Of a stretch of DNA of 64,000 nt, positions 1-7,918 are shown in pieces; the stretch's first letter is position 1, and each line of letters begins with the position of its first letter. The translations under genes were made by a program, and so were the position numbers. The notes below the pieces were generated by a model. The model saw only the letters and a program-made list of their open reading frames with translations. It was not told the origin of the DNA and ran no database searches. The stretch is from CAWJJM01 sp963843275 (GTDB lineage: Bacteria; Acidobacteriota; Thermoanaerobaculia; Multivoradales; JBCCEF01): assembly GCA_963843275.1 (NCBI GenBank), contig CAWJJM010000010.1, positions 372,001-436,000 on the forward strand. Direction: 5' to 3'.

Positions 1-184
1 CACGGTCGACGCCTTCCACCGCCGGCTGAAGGACCACGGCCTGATCGCCACCGTCCGCCGGCCGCGCGGCGACGACGTCGCGGCGGCCTGCGGCCAACTC
101 CGCGCCTTCGGCCGCGCCCCGCGCGGGTTCGCCGGCCGCTCCCTGGGCGGCCAGGCCCCGTCCCGGCTCAAGACCTCCAGATGA
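1..184 (+). CDS. rlmN: RlmN 23S rRNA / tRNA adenine-C2 methyltransferase, C-terminal end (5' partial)
   Basis: The frame beginning at base 2 is open to a TGA at 182-184 and gives about 60 residues. It carries the RRPRGDDVAAACGQL block, which matches the conserved C-terminal R-x-RGDD-x-x-AACGQL segment of RlmN, the radical-SAM enzyme that methylates A2503 of 23S rRNA and A37 of some tRNAs. The radical-SAM cysteine motif lies outside the window. The last 17 bases overlap the 3' end of the convergent pgeF gene. The motif makes the identity likely, but only the tail of the protein can be seen. Confidence 0.8.
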   Translation, partial: TVDAFHRRLKDHGLIATVRRPRGDDVAAACGQLRAFGRAPRGFAGRSLGGQAPSRLKTSR

Positions 185-884
185 AGGCGAGGTTGCGACC
201 CGCCCCGCTGCCGTCGCGGCGGTAGCTCCACAGCAGGTCGGGACGGCAGCGGGTGCAGGCGGCGACCGCCTCCACGCGCCCGACCCCGGCGGCCGCGAGC
301 TGCGCCCGCACGGCGCCGACCAGGTCGACGTGGGGCCGCGCCCCCGGCCGCTCGCGGACCACCTCCGGCGCCGAGGCCGTCACCACCTGCGCCGCCACCT
401 CCGCGCTCACCTCGTAGCACTCGACCCCGATCGCCGGGCCGATCCAGGCGCGCCAGCCGCCGGGATCCGGCGCCCCCGCGGCACGGAGCCGGGCGCAGGT
501 GGCGCCCACCACCCCGGCCACGATCCCCCGCCAGCCGGCGTGGACGGCGGCGATCCCCTCGCCGCCGACGAGGAGCACCGGAACGCAGTCGGCGGTGACC
601 ACCGACAGGGCGAGACGGCGGCGGTCGGTGACCAGGGCGTCGCCGGTGCCGCAGGCGCCCGCACCCGCCGCCTCGAGCACCGTCGCCGAGTGCACCTGAC
701 GGGCGGTCGCCGGGCCTGCGGGCCGGGAGGATGCGGAGGTCACCGCCGCGAGCACGGCGGCGCGACCGTGCGCCGGGCCGCGGCCCACGAAGCGCACCTC
801 GACCCCGTCCGCCCGCGCCGACCACACCGGGTGGCCGCCCCGCCGCCGCGGGCCGCGGAGACGGCCGTCGCCCCCCGCCGTCAC
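168..884 (-). CDS. pgeF: Peptidoglycan editing factor / YfiH (PgeF, multicopper 'polyphenol oxidase' family) purine nucleoside phosphorylase-like
   Basis: A 238-residue YfiH/DUF152-family protein, the usual length. The zinc/active-site motifs are all present: ARQVHSA (His), VVTADCVPVL (Cys), AAVHAGWRG (His), then IGPAIGVECYEV and the C-terminal CTRCRPDLLWSYRRDG. Members act on purine nucleosides and affect peptidoglycan composition in E. coli. The open frame extends far upstream, but the GTG at 882-884 is preferred. It overlaps the TGA of the upstream esterase gene as GTGA and follows a GGAGGG ribosome-binding site, suggesting translational coupling in a two-gene operon. The 3' end converges on rlmN with a 17-base overlap. 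Confidence 0.88.
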   Translation of the reverse strand: MTAGGDGRLRGPRRRGGHPVWSARADGVEVRFVGRGPAHGRAAVLAAVTSASSRPAGPATARQVHSATVLEAAGAGACGTGDALVTDRRRLALSVVTADCVPVLLVGGEGIAAVHAGWRGIVAGVVGATCARLRAAGAPDPGGWRAWIGPAIGVECYEVSAEVAAQVVTASAPEVVRERPGARPHVDLVGAVRAQLAAAGVGRVEAVAACTRCRPDLLWSYRRDGSGAGRNLAFIWRS

Positions 885-1546
885 GCCGCCCTCCGCGGGG
901 CGGGGCCCGGCGGCGGGGCGGCCCGGCGGGCGGCGAGACCGAGGCGGCGGCGCTGCTCGATCCACGGCGCCACCACCCTCGCCACGTCGCGGGCGAGGCG
1001 GGCGTAGCCGGCGGCGTTGGGATGGATCGGATCGCTCTTCAGCTCGGGGCTGCGCAGGATGCGGTTGATGCTGCCGGCGAGCAGCGGCACCTCCAGGTCG
1101 TCGGCCAGGCGCTCGAACATGGCGCGGTGGTCGCCGCCGAACGGCCCGTGGACCTCGAGCAGCAACGGCACCGCGCCGGCGTCGAGGATCCCCTGCACGA
1201 TGTGGCGCAGGTTGGCCTCGGTCTCGGCCACGGGGACCCGGCGGAGCAGGTCGTTGCCGCCCAGCTCGACGACGACCAGCCAGGGATCGCGCGCCAGCAC
1301 CCCGTCGAGCCGGCGCAGCGCCTGCGCCGAGGTGTCCCCGGGCACCCCGGCGTTGACCACCGGCACGCCGAGGATCTCCGCGAGCCGCGCCGGGTAGGCC
1401 GCGTCGGGAGCGGCTCCGGTGCCGGCGGTGATCGAGTCGCCGAGGCAGACGATCCCGTGACCCGGAGAGGCCAGGTTGGGGACGGCGGGGCCGCGGCACG
1501 CGAGGGCCAGGGCGGCCAGCGCCAGGGTCGGGGCGAGCGCTCGCAC
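881..1546 (-). CDS. SGNH/GDSL hydrolase (TesA-like arylesterase/lysophospholipase), probable lipoprotein
   Basis: A 221-residue GDSL-type hydrolase. From the GTG at 1546 the protein begins with a short hydrophobic segment ending in LALAC, a lipobox with Cys17, so it is probably a lipid-anchored envelope protein. Block I is GDSITAG (nucleophile Ser38), block III is LGGNDLL, and block V is SDPIHPN with Asp172 and His175 completing the triad. This is the layout of TesA, a thioesterase/arylesterase/lysophospholipase I. An upstream start at 1744 is open, but it would run through gatB on the other strand and bury the signal peptide. The gene is divergent from gatB and coupled to pgeF. Substrate unknown. 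Confidence 0.85.
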   Translation of the reverse strand: MRALAPTLALAALALACRGPAVPNLASPGHGIVCLGDSITAGTGAAPDAAYPARLAEILGVPVVNAGVPGDTSAQALRRLDGVLARDPWLVVVELGGNDLLRRVPVAETEANLRHIVQGILDAGAVPLLLEVHGPFGGDHRAMFERLADDLEVPLLAGSINRILRSPELKSDPIHPNAAGYARLARDVARVVAPWIEQRRRLGLAARRAAPPPGPAPRRAA

Positions 1547-1627
1547 GGAGCCGATCCTACGCCGCCCGACGCCGTCGCGCCCCCCACCTGGCCACCCGCG
1601 GGGGCCGGAGGAGCGGGGGTGGCGCGG

Positions 1628-1633
1628 TAGACT
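1628..1633 (+). promoter_or_regulatory. -10-like hexamer TAGACT just before gatB
   Basis: TAGACT lies 7 bases before the gatB ATG and no Shine-Dalgarno sequence is visible between them. Transcription from here would give an essentially leaderless message. No convincing -35 box was found, so this is a candidate only. Confidence 0.35.
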
Positions 1634-1640
1634 ACCGCCG

Positions 1641-3079
1641 ATGCCCCCGCCGCCGGTCATCGGCCTCGAGGTCCACATCCAGCTCCGCACCTCGACGAAG
1701 ATGTTCTGCCGCTGCCCGAACCGCTTCGGGGCGGCGCCCAACACGCTGATCTGCCCGGTGTGCCTGGGCTATCCGGGCACCCTCCCGGTCCTCAACCGGC
1801 GCGCCGTCGAGCTCGCCGCCCGCTTGGCACTCGCCCTCGGCGCCGACGTCCGGCCGCGCTCCGCCTTCGCCCGCAAGAGCTACTTCTACCCCGACCTTCC
1901 CAAGGGGTACCAGATCACCCAGCACGACGAGCCGTTGGCGACCGGTGGCACCCTGCCGCTCGCCGACCCCCGGCGCAGCGTGCGGCTGCGCCGCCTCCAT
2001 CTCGAGGAAGACGCCGGCCGGCTGCTCGACGGTCCCGACGCCGGCTCGGTCCGCATCGACTTCAACCGCTGTGGCGTGCCCCTGGTCGAGGTGGTGACCG
2101 AACCCGACCTGGCGGGCCCGGAGGACGCCCGCGAGGCCCTGACGAGCCTCCACCGCCTCCTCCTCTACACCGGCGTCGCCGACGCCAACCTCGAGGAGGG
2201 CGGCCTGCGCTGCGACGCCAACGTCTCGCTGCCGGCGGCCGACGGCACCGCGGGCCCGCGGGTGGAGATCAAGAACCTCAACTCCTTCCGCCACCTCGGC
2301 CGCGCGCTCGCGGCGGAGATCGAGCGCCAACGGGCGGTCCACGCGGCCGGCGGCGCGGTGACGGCGCAGACGCGGGGCTGGGACGACGCCGCCGGCGGCA
2401 CGGTGCCACTGCGCGACAAGGAGGCGACCGCCGACTACCGCTACCTGCCGGAGCCCGACCTGCCACCGCTCGAGGTGACGGCCGACCGGCTCGCCGAGCT
2501 GGCCGCCGCTCTCCCCGAGCTGCCCTGGGCGCGGCGGGACCGCCTCGTCGCGGAGCACGGCTTGAGCCGCGCCGCGGCCGACGCGCTCTGCGCCCGGCGC
2601 GAGCTGGCCGACTACTATGACGCGGTGCTGGCGGCCGCCGGCGGGCCGCCGCCCGGCGAGTGTGCCCGCTGGATCCTCCGCGACGTGCGGCAGCACGAGA
2701 AGGAGAGCGGCACGGCGGCGCAGCAGGCGCTGCCCCCCGGCGTCTGGCGGCCCTGCTGGTGAGCCTCGCCGCCGGCCGCCTGTCGCGCCCGGCGGCGGCC
2801 CGGGTCCTGGGCGAGATCTGGGGCCGTGACGAGACGCCCGACGCCGCCGCGGCCCGGCTGGGGCTCGCCCGGGTGGGCACGCCGGAGCGCCTGGAGGCCT
2901 GGGCCGAGGAGGTGCTCGCCGAGCACCCCGAGCTGGCGGAGCGCTACCGCCGGGGTCGCCGCCAGCTCCTCGGCTTCTTCGTCGGCCGGGTGATGGCGCG
3001 GTCCGGTGGCCGGGCGGACCCCCGCGGCGCGCGCCAGGCCCTCGAACGACGGCTCGACGCCACCCCCGTACGCCGGTGA
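1641..3079 (+). CDS. gatB: Asp-tRNA(Asn)/Glu-tRNA(Gln) amidotransferase subunit B (GatB), interrupted by a single-base frameshift
   Basis: GatB, with GatA and GatC, amidates mischarged Glu-tRNA(Gln) or Asp-tRNA(Asn). The ATG at 1641 begins MPPPPVIGLEVHIQL, the family N-terminus. ICPVCLGYPGTLPVLN, the GYQITQHDEP block and EIKNLNSF follow, so the catalytic domain is complete. The frame ends early at a TGA at 2760-2762. The C-terminal tRNA-binding YqeY-like tail (LAALLVSLAAGRLS to LLGFFVGRVMARSGG) continues in another frame from about 2739. Adding one C to the six-C run at 2733-2738 restores a 479-residue protein, the normal length. The stop overlaps ftsE as GTGA. gatA and gatC are not in the window. 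Confidence 0.88.
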
Positions 3080-3867
3080 TCCGCTTCTTCAACGTCGGCA
3101 AGCTCTACCCCGGGGGCCAGACCGCCCTGTCGGAGGTGAGCTTCCACATCCCCCGCGGCGAGTTCGTCTTCCTGACCGGGGCCAGCGGCGCCGGCAAGAC
3201 CACCCTGCTCAAGCTCATCTTCCGCCAGGAGGTGCCCAGCGAAGGGCAGATCCTGGTCAACGGGCGCAACGTCGCCTCCCTGCCGCGGAGCAAGATCCCC
3301 TACCTGCGCCGCACCCTCGGGGTGGTGTTCCAGGACTTCCGGCTGATCCCGCGCAAGACGGCGTTCGAGAACGTCAGCTACCTGCCGCGGGTCCTCGGGG
3401 TCGATCGGTCGGCGCAGCGCAAGCTCGCCTACCAGGCGCTGCGCCGGGTGGGGCTGGCGCACCGCATGAACGCCTTCCCGGCGGAGCTGTCCGGGGGCGA
3501 GCAGCAGCGCGTCGCCATCGCGCGGGCCATCATCAACGAGCCGGAGCTGCTGATCGCCGACGAGCCCACCGGCAACCTCGATCCGGAGCTCTCCGCGGAG
3601 ATCCTGCGGCTGTTCCTGGAGATCAACCTGCGCGGGACGACGCTGCTGCTGGCCACCCACGACCGGGCCCTGATCCAGCGCATGGGTCGGCGCGTCCTCA
3701 CCCTCGACCAGGGGCGGCTGGTGGGCGACGAACGGCTGTCGCCGGCGCAGGCTCCGGCGGCGCCCGGACCGCCCCGGGCGAACGAGGAGGCGGCGGCGCA
3801 GACCCGCAGCGCGGCGCCGGACGCGGCGGCGACGGACGCGGCCGCCGGCACGGAGGAGCGACCGTGA
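3076..3867 (+). CDS. ftsE: Cell-division ABC transporter ATP-binding protein FtsE
   Basis: A 263-residue ABC ATPase. Walker A is GASGAGKTT (residues 35-43), the signature is LSGGEQQ (138-144), and Walker B is LLIADEPTGNLD (from 158). MIRFFNVGKLYPGG and FQDFRLIPRKTAFENV are typical of FtsE. FtsE drives FtsX to activate peptidoglycan hydrolases at the division septum. The GTG start overlaps the gatB stop, and the stop overlaps the ftsX GTG, so gatB-ftsE-ftsX look co-translated. After the usual end there is an Ala/Pro-rich tail of about 30 residues, which is an add-on compared with the E. coli protein. Confidence 0.95.
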   Translation: MIRFFNVGKLYPGGQTALSEVSFHIPRGEFVFLTGASGAGKTTLLKLIFRQEVPSEGQILVNGRNVASLPRSKIPYLRRTLGVVFQDFRLIPRKTAFENVSYLPRVLGVDRSAQRKLAYQALRRVGLAHRMNAFPAELSGGEQQRVAIARAIINEPELLIADEPTGNLDPELSAEILRLFLEINLRGTTLLLATHDRALIQRMGRRVLTLDQGRLVGDERLSPAQAPAAPGPPRANEEAAAQTRSAAPDAAATDAAAGTEERP

Positions 3868-4781
3868 GTCTGTTCGCCGCCCTGGCCTACTTCTTCCGCG
3901 AGGCGCTCACCAGCCTGCGCCGGAGCTGGAAGGTGGGCGCCCTGGCCGTCCTGACCATCGCCATCAGCCTCTTCGTGGGCGCCGGCTTCCTGCTCGTGGC
4001 CGACAACCTGGGGCGGCTGGTCGAGGGGTGGCGGCAGCAGGCGCGGGTGGTGCTCTACCTGGCGCCCGACGCCTCGCCCGCCGCCCGCGCCGAGCTGGTC
4101 GGTGCTGCGCGCGCGGCACCGTGGGCCGAACGGGTCGAGGAGGTCGATCCGGAAGCGGCCGCCGAGCGCTTCCGGCGCACCTTCCCCAGTCTCGCGGATC
4201 TCCTCGAGCCCGCCGGCGGCGGCGAGGCGCCCCGGCTGCCGGCCTCGATCGAGATCACGCCGCGCTCCGGCGGCGCGCCGGCTGCCGCGGTGGGCGAGTG
4301 GATCGCGGCGATGCGCCGCAACCCCGCCGTCGAGACGGTGGACGACGATCGCGACTGGCTGTCGAGCCTCGACACCGCGATCGCCCTGGTCCGCGGCGGC
4401 GGTCTGCTGATCGGCGGCGTGCTCCTCGGCGCCGCGATCTTCACCATCGCCAGCGTCATCCGGCTGACCGCCTTCCTCTACCAGGAGGAGATCGCGGTGA
4501 TGCGCCTGGTGGGGGCGACAGAGTTCTTCATCCGCGGCCCGTTCTACGCCGAGGGCCTGTTGCAGGGACTGCTGGGCGGGTCGCTGGCGGCCGGCGGGCT
4601 CTGGCTGGCGCTGCGCGCCGCGGCGCCCGAGCTGACCGGCCTGTTGGCCCAGGCCCTGTCGCGGTCGGCCCTGGGCTGGCCGCAGGGGCTGGCACTGGTC
4701 GCGCTGGGGAGCGGGGCCGGCCTGCTCGGCGCGGTGGTGTCGCTACGCCGCGAGGACCTCGGACGCGGCGAGGCCGGCTGA
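3864..4781 (+). CDS. ftsX: Cell-division permease FtsX
   Basis: A 305-residue inner-membrane protein. It has an N-terminal helix (LAVLTIAISLFVGAGFLLV), an extracytoplasmic domain of about 140 residues, and three further helices including GGVLLGAAIFTIASVIR and the EEIAVMRLVGATEFFIRGPF block diagnostic of FtsX. It pairs with the adjacent FtsE to signal through the membrane to septal murein hydrolases. The GTG start is set by the GTGA overlap with the ftsE stop. It ends convergent with the OmpA-type gene, with a hairpin pair between. Confidence 0.95.
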   Translation: MSLFAALAYFFREALTSLRRSWKVGALAVLTIAISLFVGAGFLLVADNLGRLVEGWRQQARVVLYLAPDASPAARAELVGAARAAPWAERVEEVDPEAAAERFRRTFPSLADLLEPAGGGEAPRLPASIEITPRSGGAPAAAVGEWIAAMRRNPAVETVDDDRDWLSSLDTAIALVRGGGLLIGGVLLGAAIFTIASVIRLTAFLYQEEIAVMRLVGATEFFIRGPFYAEGLLQGLLGGSLAAGGLWLALRAAAPELTGLLAQALSRSALGWPQGLALVALGSGAGLLGAVVSLRREDLGRGEAG

Positions 4782-4810
4782 CGGCCCCGGACCCCGACCC
4801 AAGACGCAGA

Positions 4811-4863
4811 AGGGCCCCGCCGGTCGCCCGACGGGGCCCCTCGAGGCGGGTCGAGAGACCCGC
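4811..4863. terminator. Two consecutive hairpins between convergent ftsX and ompA-like genes
   Basis: GGGCCCCG (4812-4819) pairs with CGGGGCCC (4832-4839). A second perfect 7-bp stem, GCGGGTC (4846-4852) with GACCCGC (4857-4863), has a GAGA loop on the plus strand and abuts the stop codon of the minus-strand gene. There is no long T tract. The position between convergent genes suggests bidirectional termination. Confidence 0.6.
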
Positions 4864-6374
4864 TATCCCTCGGTGATGGTCACCCGGATGACCGCACGCC
4901 GGTTCTTGGCGCGGCCCGCCGCGGTGGTGTTCGGGGCGGCCGGCTCGGCCGAGCCGCGACCCTCCGTGGTGATCCGGCTGGGATCGATCCCGTGGCGGGT
5001 GACCAGCCAGTTCTTGATCGCCTCGGCGCGCCGCTCGCTCATCCGCTGGTTGGTGGTCTGCGAACCCTGCGAGTCGGTGTAGCCGATGACCAGCGTGGTG
5101 GCGTCGGACTGGTCCTTCATCAGCAGCGCCACCTCGTCGAGGATCGCCTTGCAGGCGTTGTCGACCCGGGCGCTGCCGCCGGAGAACTGGCAGACGCGCT
5201 CGACCTCGCGCTTCTGCGGCGCGGCCGGCGGCGGCGGCGGCGCGGGGATGGCGTTGAAGGTCGCCACGCACATCCGGGAGCCGTCCATCGTCACCGAGCC
5301 GTCGCTGCAGTCGGCGTCACCGCTCCAGCCCGCGAAGCGGCAGCCCTCGTCGGGGGTGGCGGTCAGGTTCACCACCGTGCCCTCGGCGTAGACCTCGTCG
5401 CAGTCGGAGCCGCAGTCGATGCCGGCCGGCGACGACGTCACCGTCCCGCTGCAGTCGCCCGCGGTGCTGACGCTGAGCTGGTAGTCGACCGGCACCGCCG
5501 GCATCTCCGGCGGCGGCGGCGGCGTGCGGAAGGCCGCGAACGGGAAGTAGGTCAGGCCGATCAGGCCGCCGATCGGGCAGTGCTGATCGGTCTGGTCGAG
5601 CTGCAACAGGTCGGTGCGCACGGCGAAGTTGAACGCCCAGTTGGAGTTCTCGCCGAACCAGTAGCGGCCGCCGGTGGTGAAGTCCACGGAGTCGTCGAAG
5701 ACGGCGGTGTCGCTGTCGAGCGGGAAGCGCCCCGCCAGCTCGGTGATCCAGTCGAGGCTGTCGGAGACCCGGCCCGCGTAGCCGAGGCCACCGGTGATGG
5801 CGTCGGAGCGGCTGTTGCCGTCGACGTCACCGGGCTGGTGGTACCCGACGTCGAACACCCAGTTGCCGCGGCTCCAGTCGGCGCCGAGGCCGTAGCCGGT
5901 GTCGTCGGCCCCGACGTCCTTGTCACCGGTGGGGAGCTCGACGAAGGCGTTCAGCGCGAAGGCTCCGGCGTCGTCCCCGGAGATCATCCACTTGGCGCCG
6001 ACCCGGGCACTCCCGAGACCGCTGACGTCGGTGTCCTCGCCGGGTCCGACGACCGAGCGGTCCCAGCCGAAGTGGTACTTCTCCCACGGCAGCATGACGC
6101 TGAGCTCGAAGTTGTCGGTGATGCCGTAGCCGACGCTGGCGGAGAGGCGGTGCCAGTCGGCGTCGGAGTCGCCCGCGTTCTTGAAGACGCGGTCCCAGTT
6201 GTTGTAGTAGGCGCCGAACGACCAACCCTGGGCGGGAAGGGTCCGGCCGGTGAACAGGGTGAACAGACCCGTCTCGCCGGTCACCGTCGGCGCATTGGCC
6301 TCCTCGCCGGCGAATGCGAACCCGGCGAGCAGGCAGGTGGCGATTCCGATGCTGATGACTCTGCGCGCGTTCAT
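4863..6374 (-). CDS. Outer-membrane beta-barrel protein with divergent B-repeat and C-terminal OmpA peptidoglycan-binding domain
   Basis: 503 residues from the ATG at 6374, which follows a strong GGAGGAGAAGG site. A signal peptide (MNARRVISIGIATCLLAGFA) leads to about 280 residues rich in alternating aromatic/polar strands (predicted barrel). A proline linker and a Cys-rich segment with GTVTSSPAGIDCGSDC and GCRFAGWSGDADC then resemble the divergent InlB B-repeat. The last ~110 residues are OmpA-like: VIGYTDSQGSQTTNQRMSERR and ITTEGRGSAEPAAPN. It probably tethers the outer membrane to peptidoglycan while exposing or packing a small repeat domain. The barrel assignment is inferred from composition only. 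Confidence 0.82.
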   Translation of the reverse strand: MNARRVISIGIATCLLAGFAFAGEEANAPTVTGETGLFTLFTGRTLPAQGWSFGAYYNNWDRVFKNAGDSDADWHRLSASVGYGITDNFELSVMLPWEKYHFGWDRSVVGPGEDTDVSGLGSARVGAKWMISGDDAGAFALNAFVELPTGDKDVGADDTGYGLGADWSRGNWVFDVGYHQPGDVDGNSRSDAITGGLGYAGRVSDSLDWITELAGRFPLDSDTAVFDDSVDFTTGGRYWFGENSNWAFNFAVRTDLLQLDQTDQHCPIGGLIGLTYFPFAAFRTPPPPPEMPAVPVDYQLSVSTAGDCSGTVTSSPAGIDCGSDCDEVYAEGTVVNLTATPDEGCRFAGWSGDADCSDGSVTMDGSRMCVATFNAIPAPPPPPAAPQKREVERVCQFSGGSARVDNACKAILDEVALLMKDQSDATTLVIGYTDSQGSQTTNQRMSERRAEAIKNWLVTRHGIDPSRITTEGRGSAEPAAPNTTAAGRAKNRRAVIRVTITEG

Positions 6375-6466
6375 TGACCTTCTCCTCCTCCAGCGCCGCC
6401 GTCCCCCCACACGAGCGGTCGGCGCCCATGGTCTCCGTACAGACGATGCTCGATCACACTAGCACA

Positions 6467-6490
6467 GCCCTGTCGGTCTGCCGGCAGGGC
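6467..6490 (-). terminator. Hairpin downstream of the predicted outer-membrane protein gene
   Basis: A 10-bp stem with one G-T wobble, GCCCTGTCGG (6467-6476) with CCGGCAGGGC (6481-6490) and a 4-base loop, begins about 12 bases after the stop at 6502. No T tract follows, so it may be Rho-assisted or serve to stabilise the 3' end. The remaining bases to 6374 form the leader of the OmpA-type gene; I saw no convincing promoter there. Confidence 0.5.
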
Positions 6491-6501
6491 GTTCGGCCAA
6501 T

Positions 6502-7788
6502 CTAACGATAGGACTTGACCGACAATCTTGCCTCCACACCGCCCGTTCCCTCCAAGGCCTGGGCGACGATCCCGGAGAGGAAGAACCTGTACTTCCTCAG
6601 ACGGAACGACGATTCAAACCCGATGCCAACATCCGGGTACCAGGCGTTCGGATCGCCGTACACCGAGGTCTCGAAGCCGGTGGCACCGTAGCCGGAGTAG
6701 AAGATCCAGTACCAGTTGTCCCACACCAGCCCGAGAGCGCGCCGGTCCTCGGCCAGGAACCAGGGCACGAACAGCTCCAACGTGGTGTAGAGCTGCTCGG
6801 TGCCGCGGATCCGCTCGCTCACCCCCTTGAGGTTGTCGCGCCCGTCGAGACGGAACAGCTCCTGGCGCGGGATGGTGTAGCGCACCGCCCGCTCGGCATC
6901 GGGTGGCACATCCTGCCGCCGCCGTTTGTAGGGAAAGGAGCCGCCGTGCACGCGGCCGACGAGGAAGAGGTCGGCGGGGAGGTCGACCCTCTTCAGGCCC
7001 TCCGCCTCGACCTTGACGTAGGAGAAGTCGCCGCCGGTGAAGTCGAAGCCGTAGGTGGCCGCCGCGGTGACGCCGAAGTCGCCCTCCCCGAGGTCGCGAA
7101 AGGCGGTGAACAGCCGCGGCACCTGCGCCCGGCGCTCGCCGACGATGGCGTTGAGCGACGGATCGTAGGGCGTGCCGATCTGGTAGCCGAGGCGGAGAAA
7201 GGTGTTGGTCTTGTCGTTGTCGAAGCGCAGCGCCTCCTTGTTGGAGGTGATGCGGTCGACCTCGCCGAGCAGGAAGCTGCGGTGCTGGACGTCGAGCGGC
7301 CACTCGGTGAGGAAGAGCAGGCCGCGGACCCGCTCGAACTCGGTGGACAGCTTCTCCACCCCCTGGAACTCGACGGCGTCGAACCCGGTGAGCTGGTAGA
7401 TGCGGCTCAGGCCGTAGTAGCGGTAGCGCAGGAAGGCGGTGATGTCCCCGTTGACGAAGCTGTACTTGACCTGACCCTCGAAGTACACCTTGTCCGCCAG
7501 GCGGCTGGCGCGCAGGTCGAGCTCGCCCTCCGGGAAGAACACGTCGAGGCGCGGCAGGAACGCCGCCTGCGACTTCTCGGCCGGCTCCCCCTCGGGCTCG
7601 GCCGTCTCTTCGCCGGCCGCGGCCGGCGGCGGTCCGCCCGCCGGCGGACCCTCCGCCGGCCCCCCGGGCGGGGCGGGCGCAGGCTCCTGCGCACGGGCGA
7701 CCGCGGCGGCCGCCGGCAGGACGAGGAGGAGGAGCGCGACGAGCGGAGCGGCGGCGAGGGGGAGCGGCCGGCGGGACGGCGTGGTCAT
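6502..7788 (-). CDS. Predicted outer-membrane beta-barrel protein, function unknown
   Basis: 428 residues. The chosen ATG at 7788 opens a clear signal peptide (PLPLAAAPLVALLLLVLPAAAA, cut around AVARAQ) and follows TAGAAT by 8 bases. A Pro/Gly/Glu-rich linker of about 40 residues precedes a body of alternating strands full of aromatic residues. Examples are VKYSFVNGDITAFLRYRYYG and DNWYWIFYSGYGATGFETSV, ending in VEARLSVKSYR. The pattern fits a transmembrane barrel in the outer membrane. I recognise no named family, transport signature or catalytic motif. It reads in the same direction as the OmpA-type gene but is separated from it by a hairpin. Confidence 0.62.
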   Translation of the reverse strand: MTTPSRRPLPLAAAPLVALLLLVLPAAAAVARAQEPAPAPPGGPAEGPPAGGPPPAAAGEETAEPEGEPAEKSQAAFLPRLDVFFPEGELDLRASRLADKVYFEGQVKYSFVNGDITAFLRYRYYGLSRIYQLTGFDAVEFQGVEKLSTEFERVRGLLFLTEWPLDVQHRSFLLGEVDRITSNKEALRFDNDKTNTFLRLGYQIGTPYDPSLNAIVGERRAQVPRLFTAFRDLGEGDFGVTAAATYGFDFTGGDFSYVKVEAEGLKRVDLPADLFLVGRVHGGSFPYKRRRQDVPPDAERAVRYTIPRQELFRLDGRDNLKGVSERIRGTEQLYTTLELFVPWFLAEDRRALGLVWDNWYWIFYSGYGATGFETSVYGDPNAWYPDVGIGFESSFRLRKYRFFLSGIVAQALEGTGGVEARLSVKSYR

Positions 7789-7796
7789 CGCGCCGC

Positions 7797-7802
7797 ATTC
7801 TA
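7797..7802 (-). promoter_or_regulatory. -10-like hexamer TAGAAT before the outer-membrane protein gene
   Basis: On the minus strand TAGAAT ends 8 bases before the ATG at 7788, with no ribosome-binding site between. It is the closest match to TATAAT in this gap and would give a near-leaderless transcript. No -35 element is evident. Confidence 0.4.
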
Positions 7803-7859
7803 GCCCGCGACCCGCAGCGCGGGCCGGCGCCGCGACGCCCGGGGGGCCCGGAGACACGA

Positions 7860-7888
7860 AGGGCCGGAGCCTCGCCGGCTCCGGCCCT
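7860..7888 (-). terminator. Terminator hairpin after the TPR gene
   Basis: A perfect 12-bp stem, AGGGCCGGAGCC (7860-7871) with GGCTCCGGCCCT (7877-7888), has a 5-base loop and sits about 30 bases past the TPR gene stop at 7919. Only two T residues follow on the minus strand. Confidence 0.72.
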
Positions 7889-7918
7889 CGCTCTGCGGCT
7901 CGTGCGGGTGGCGCGGGA

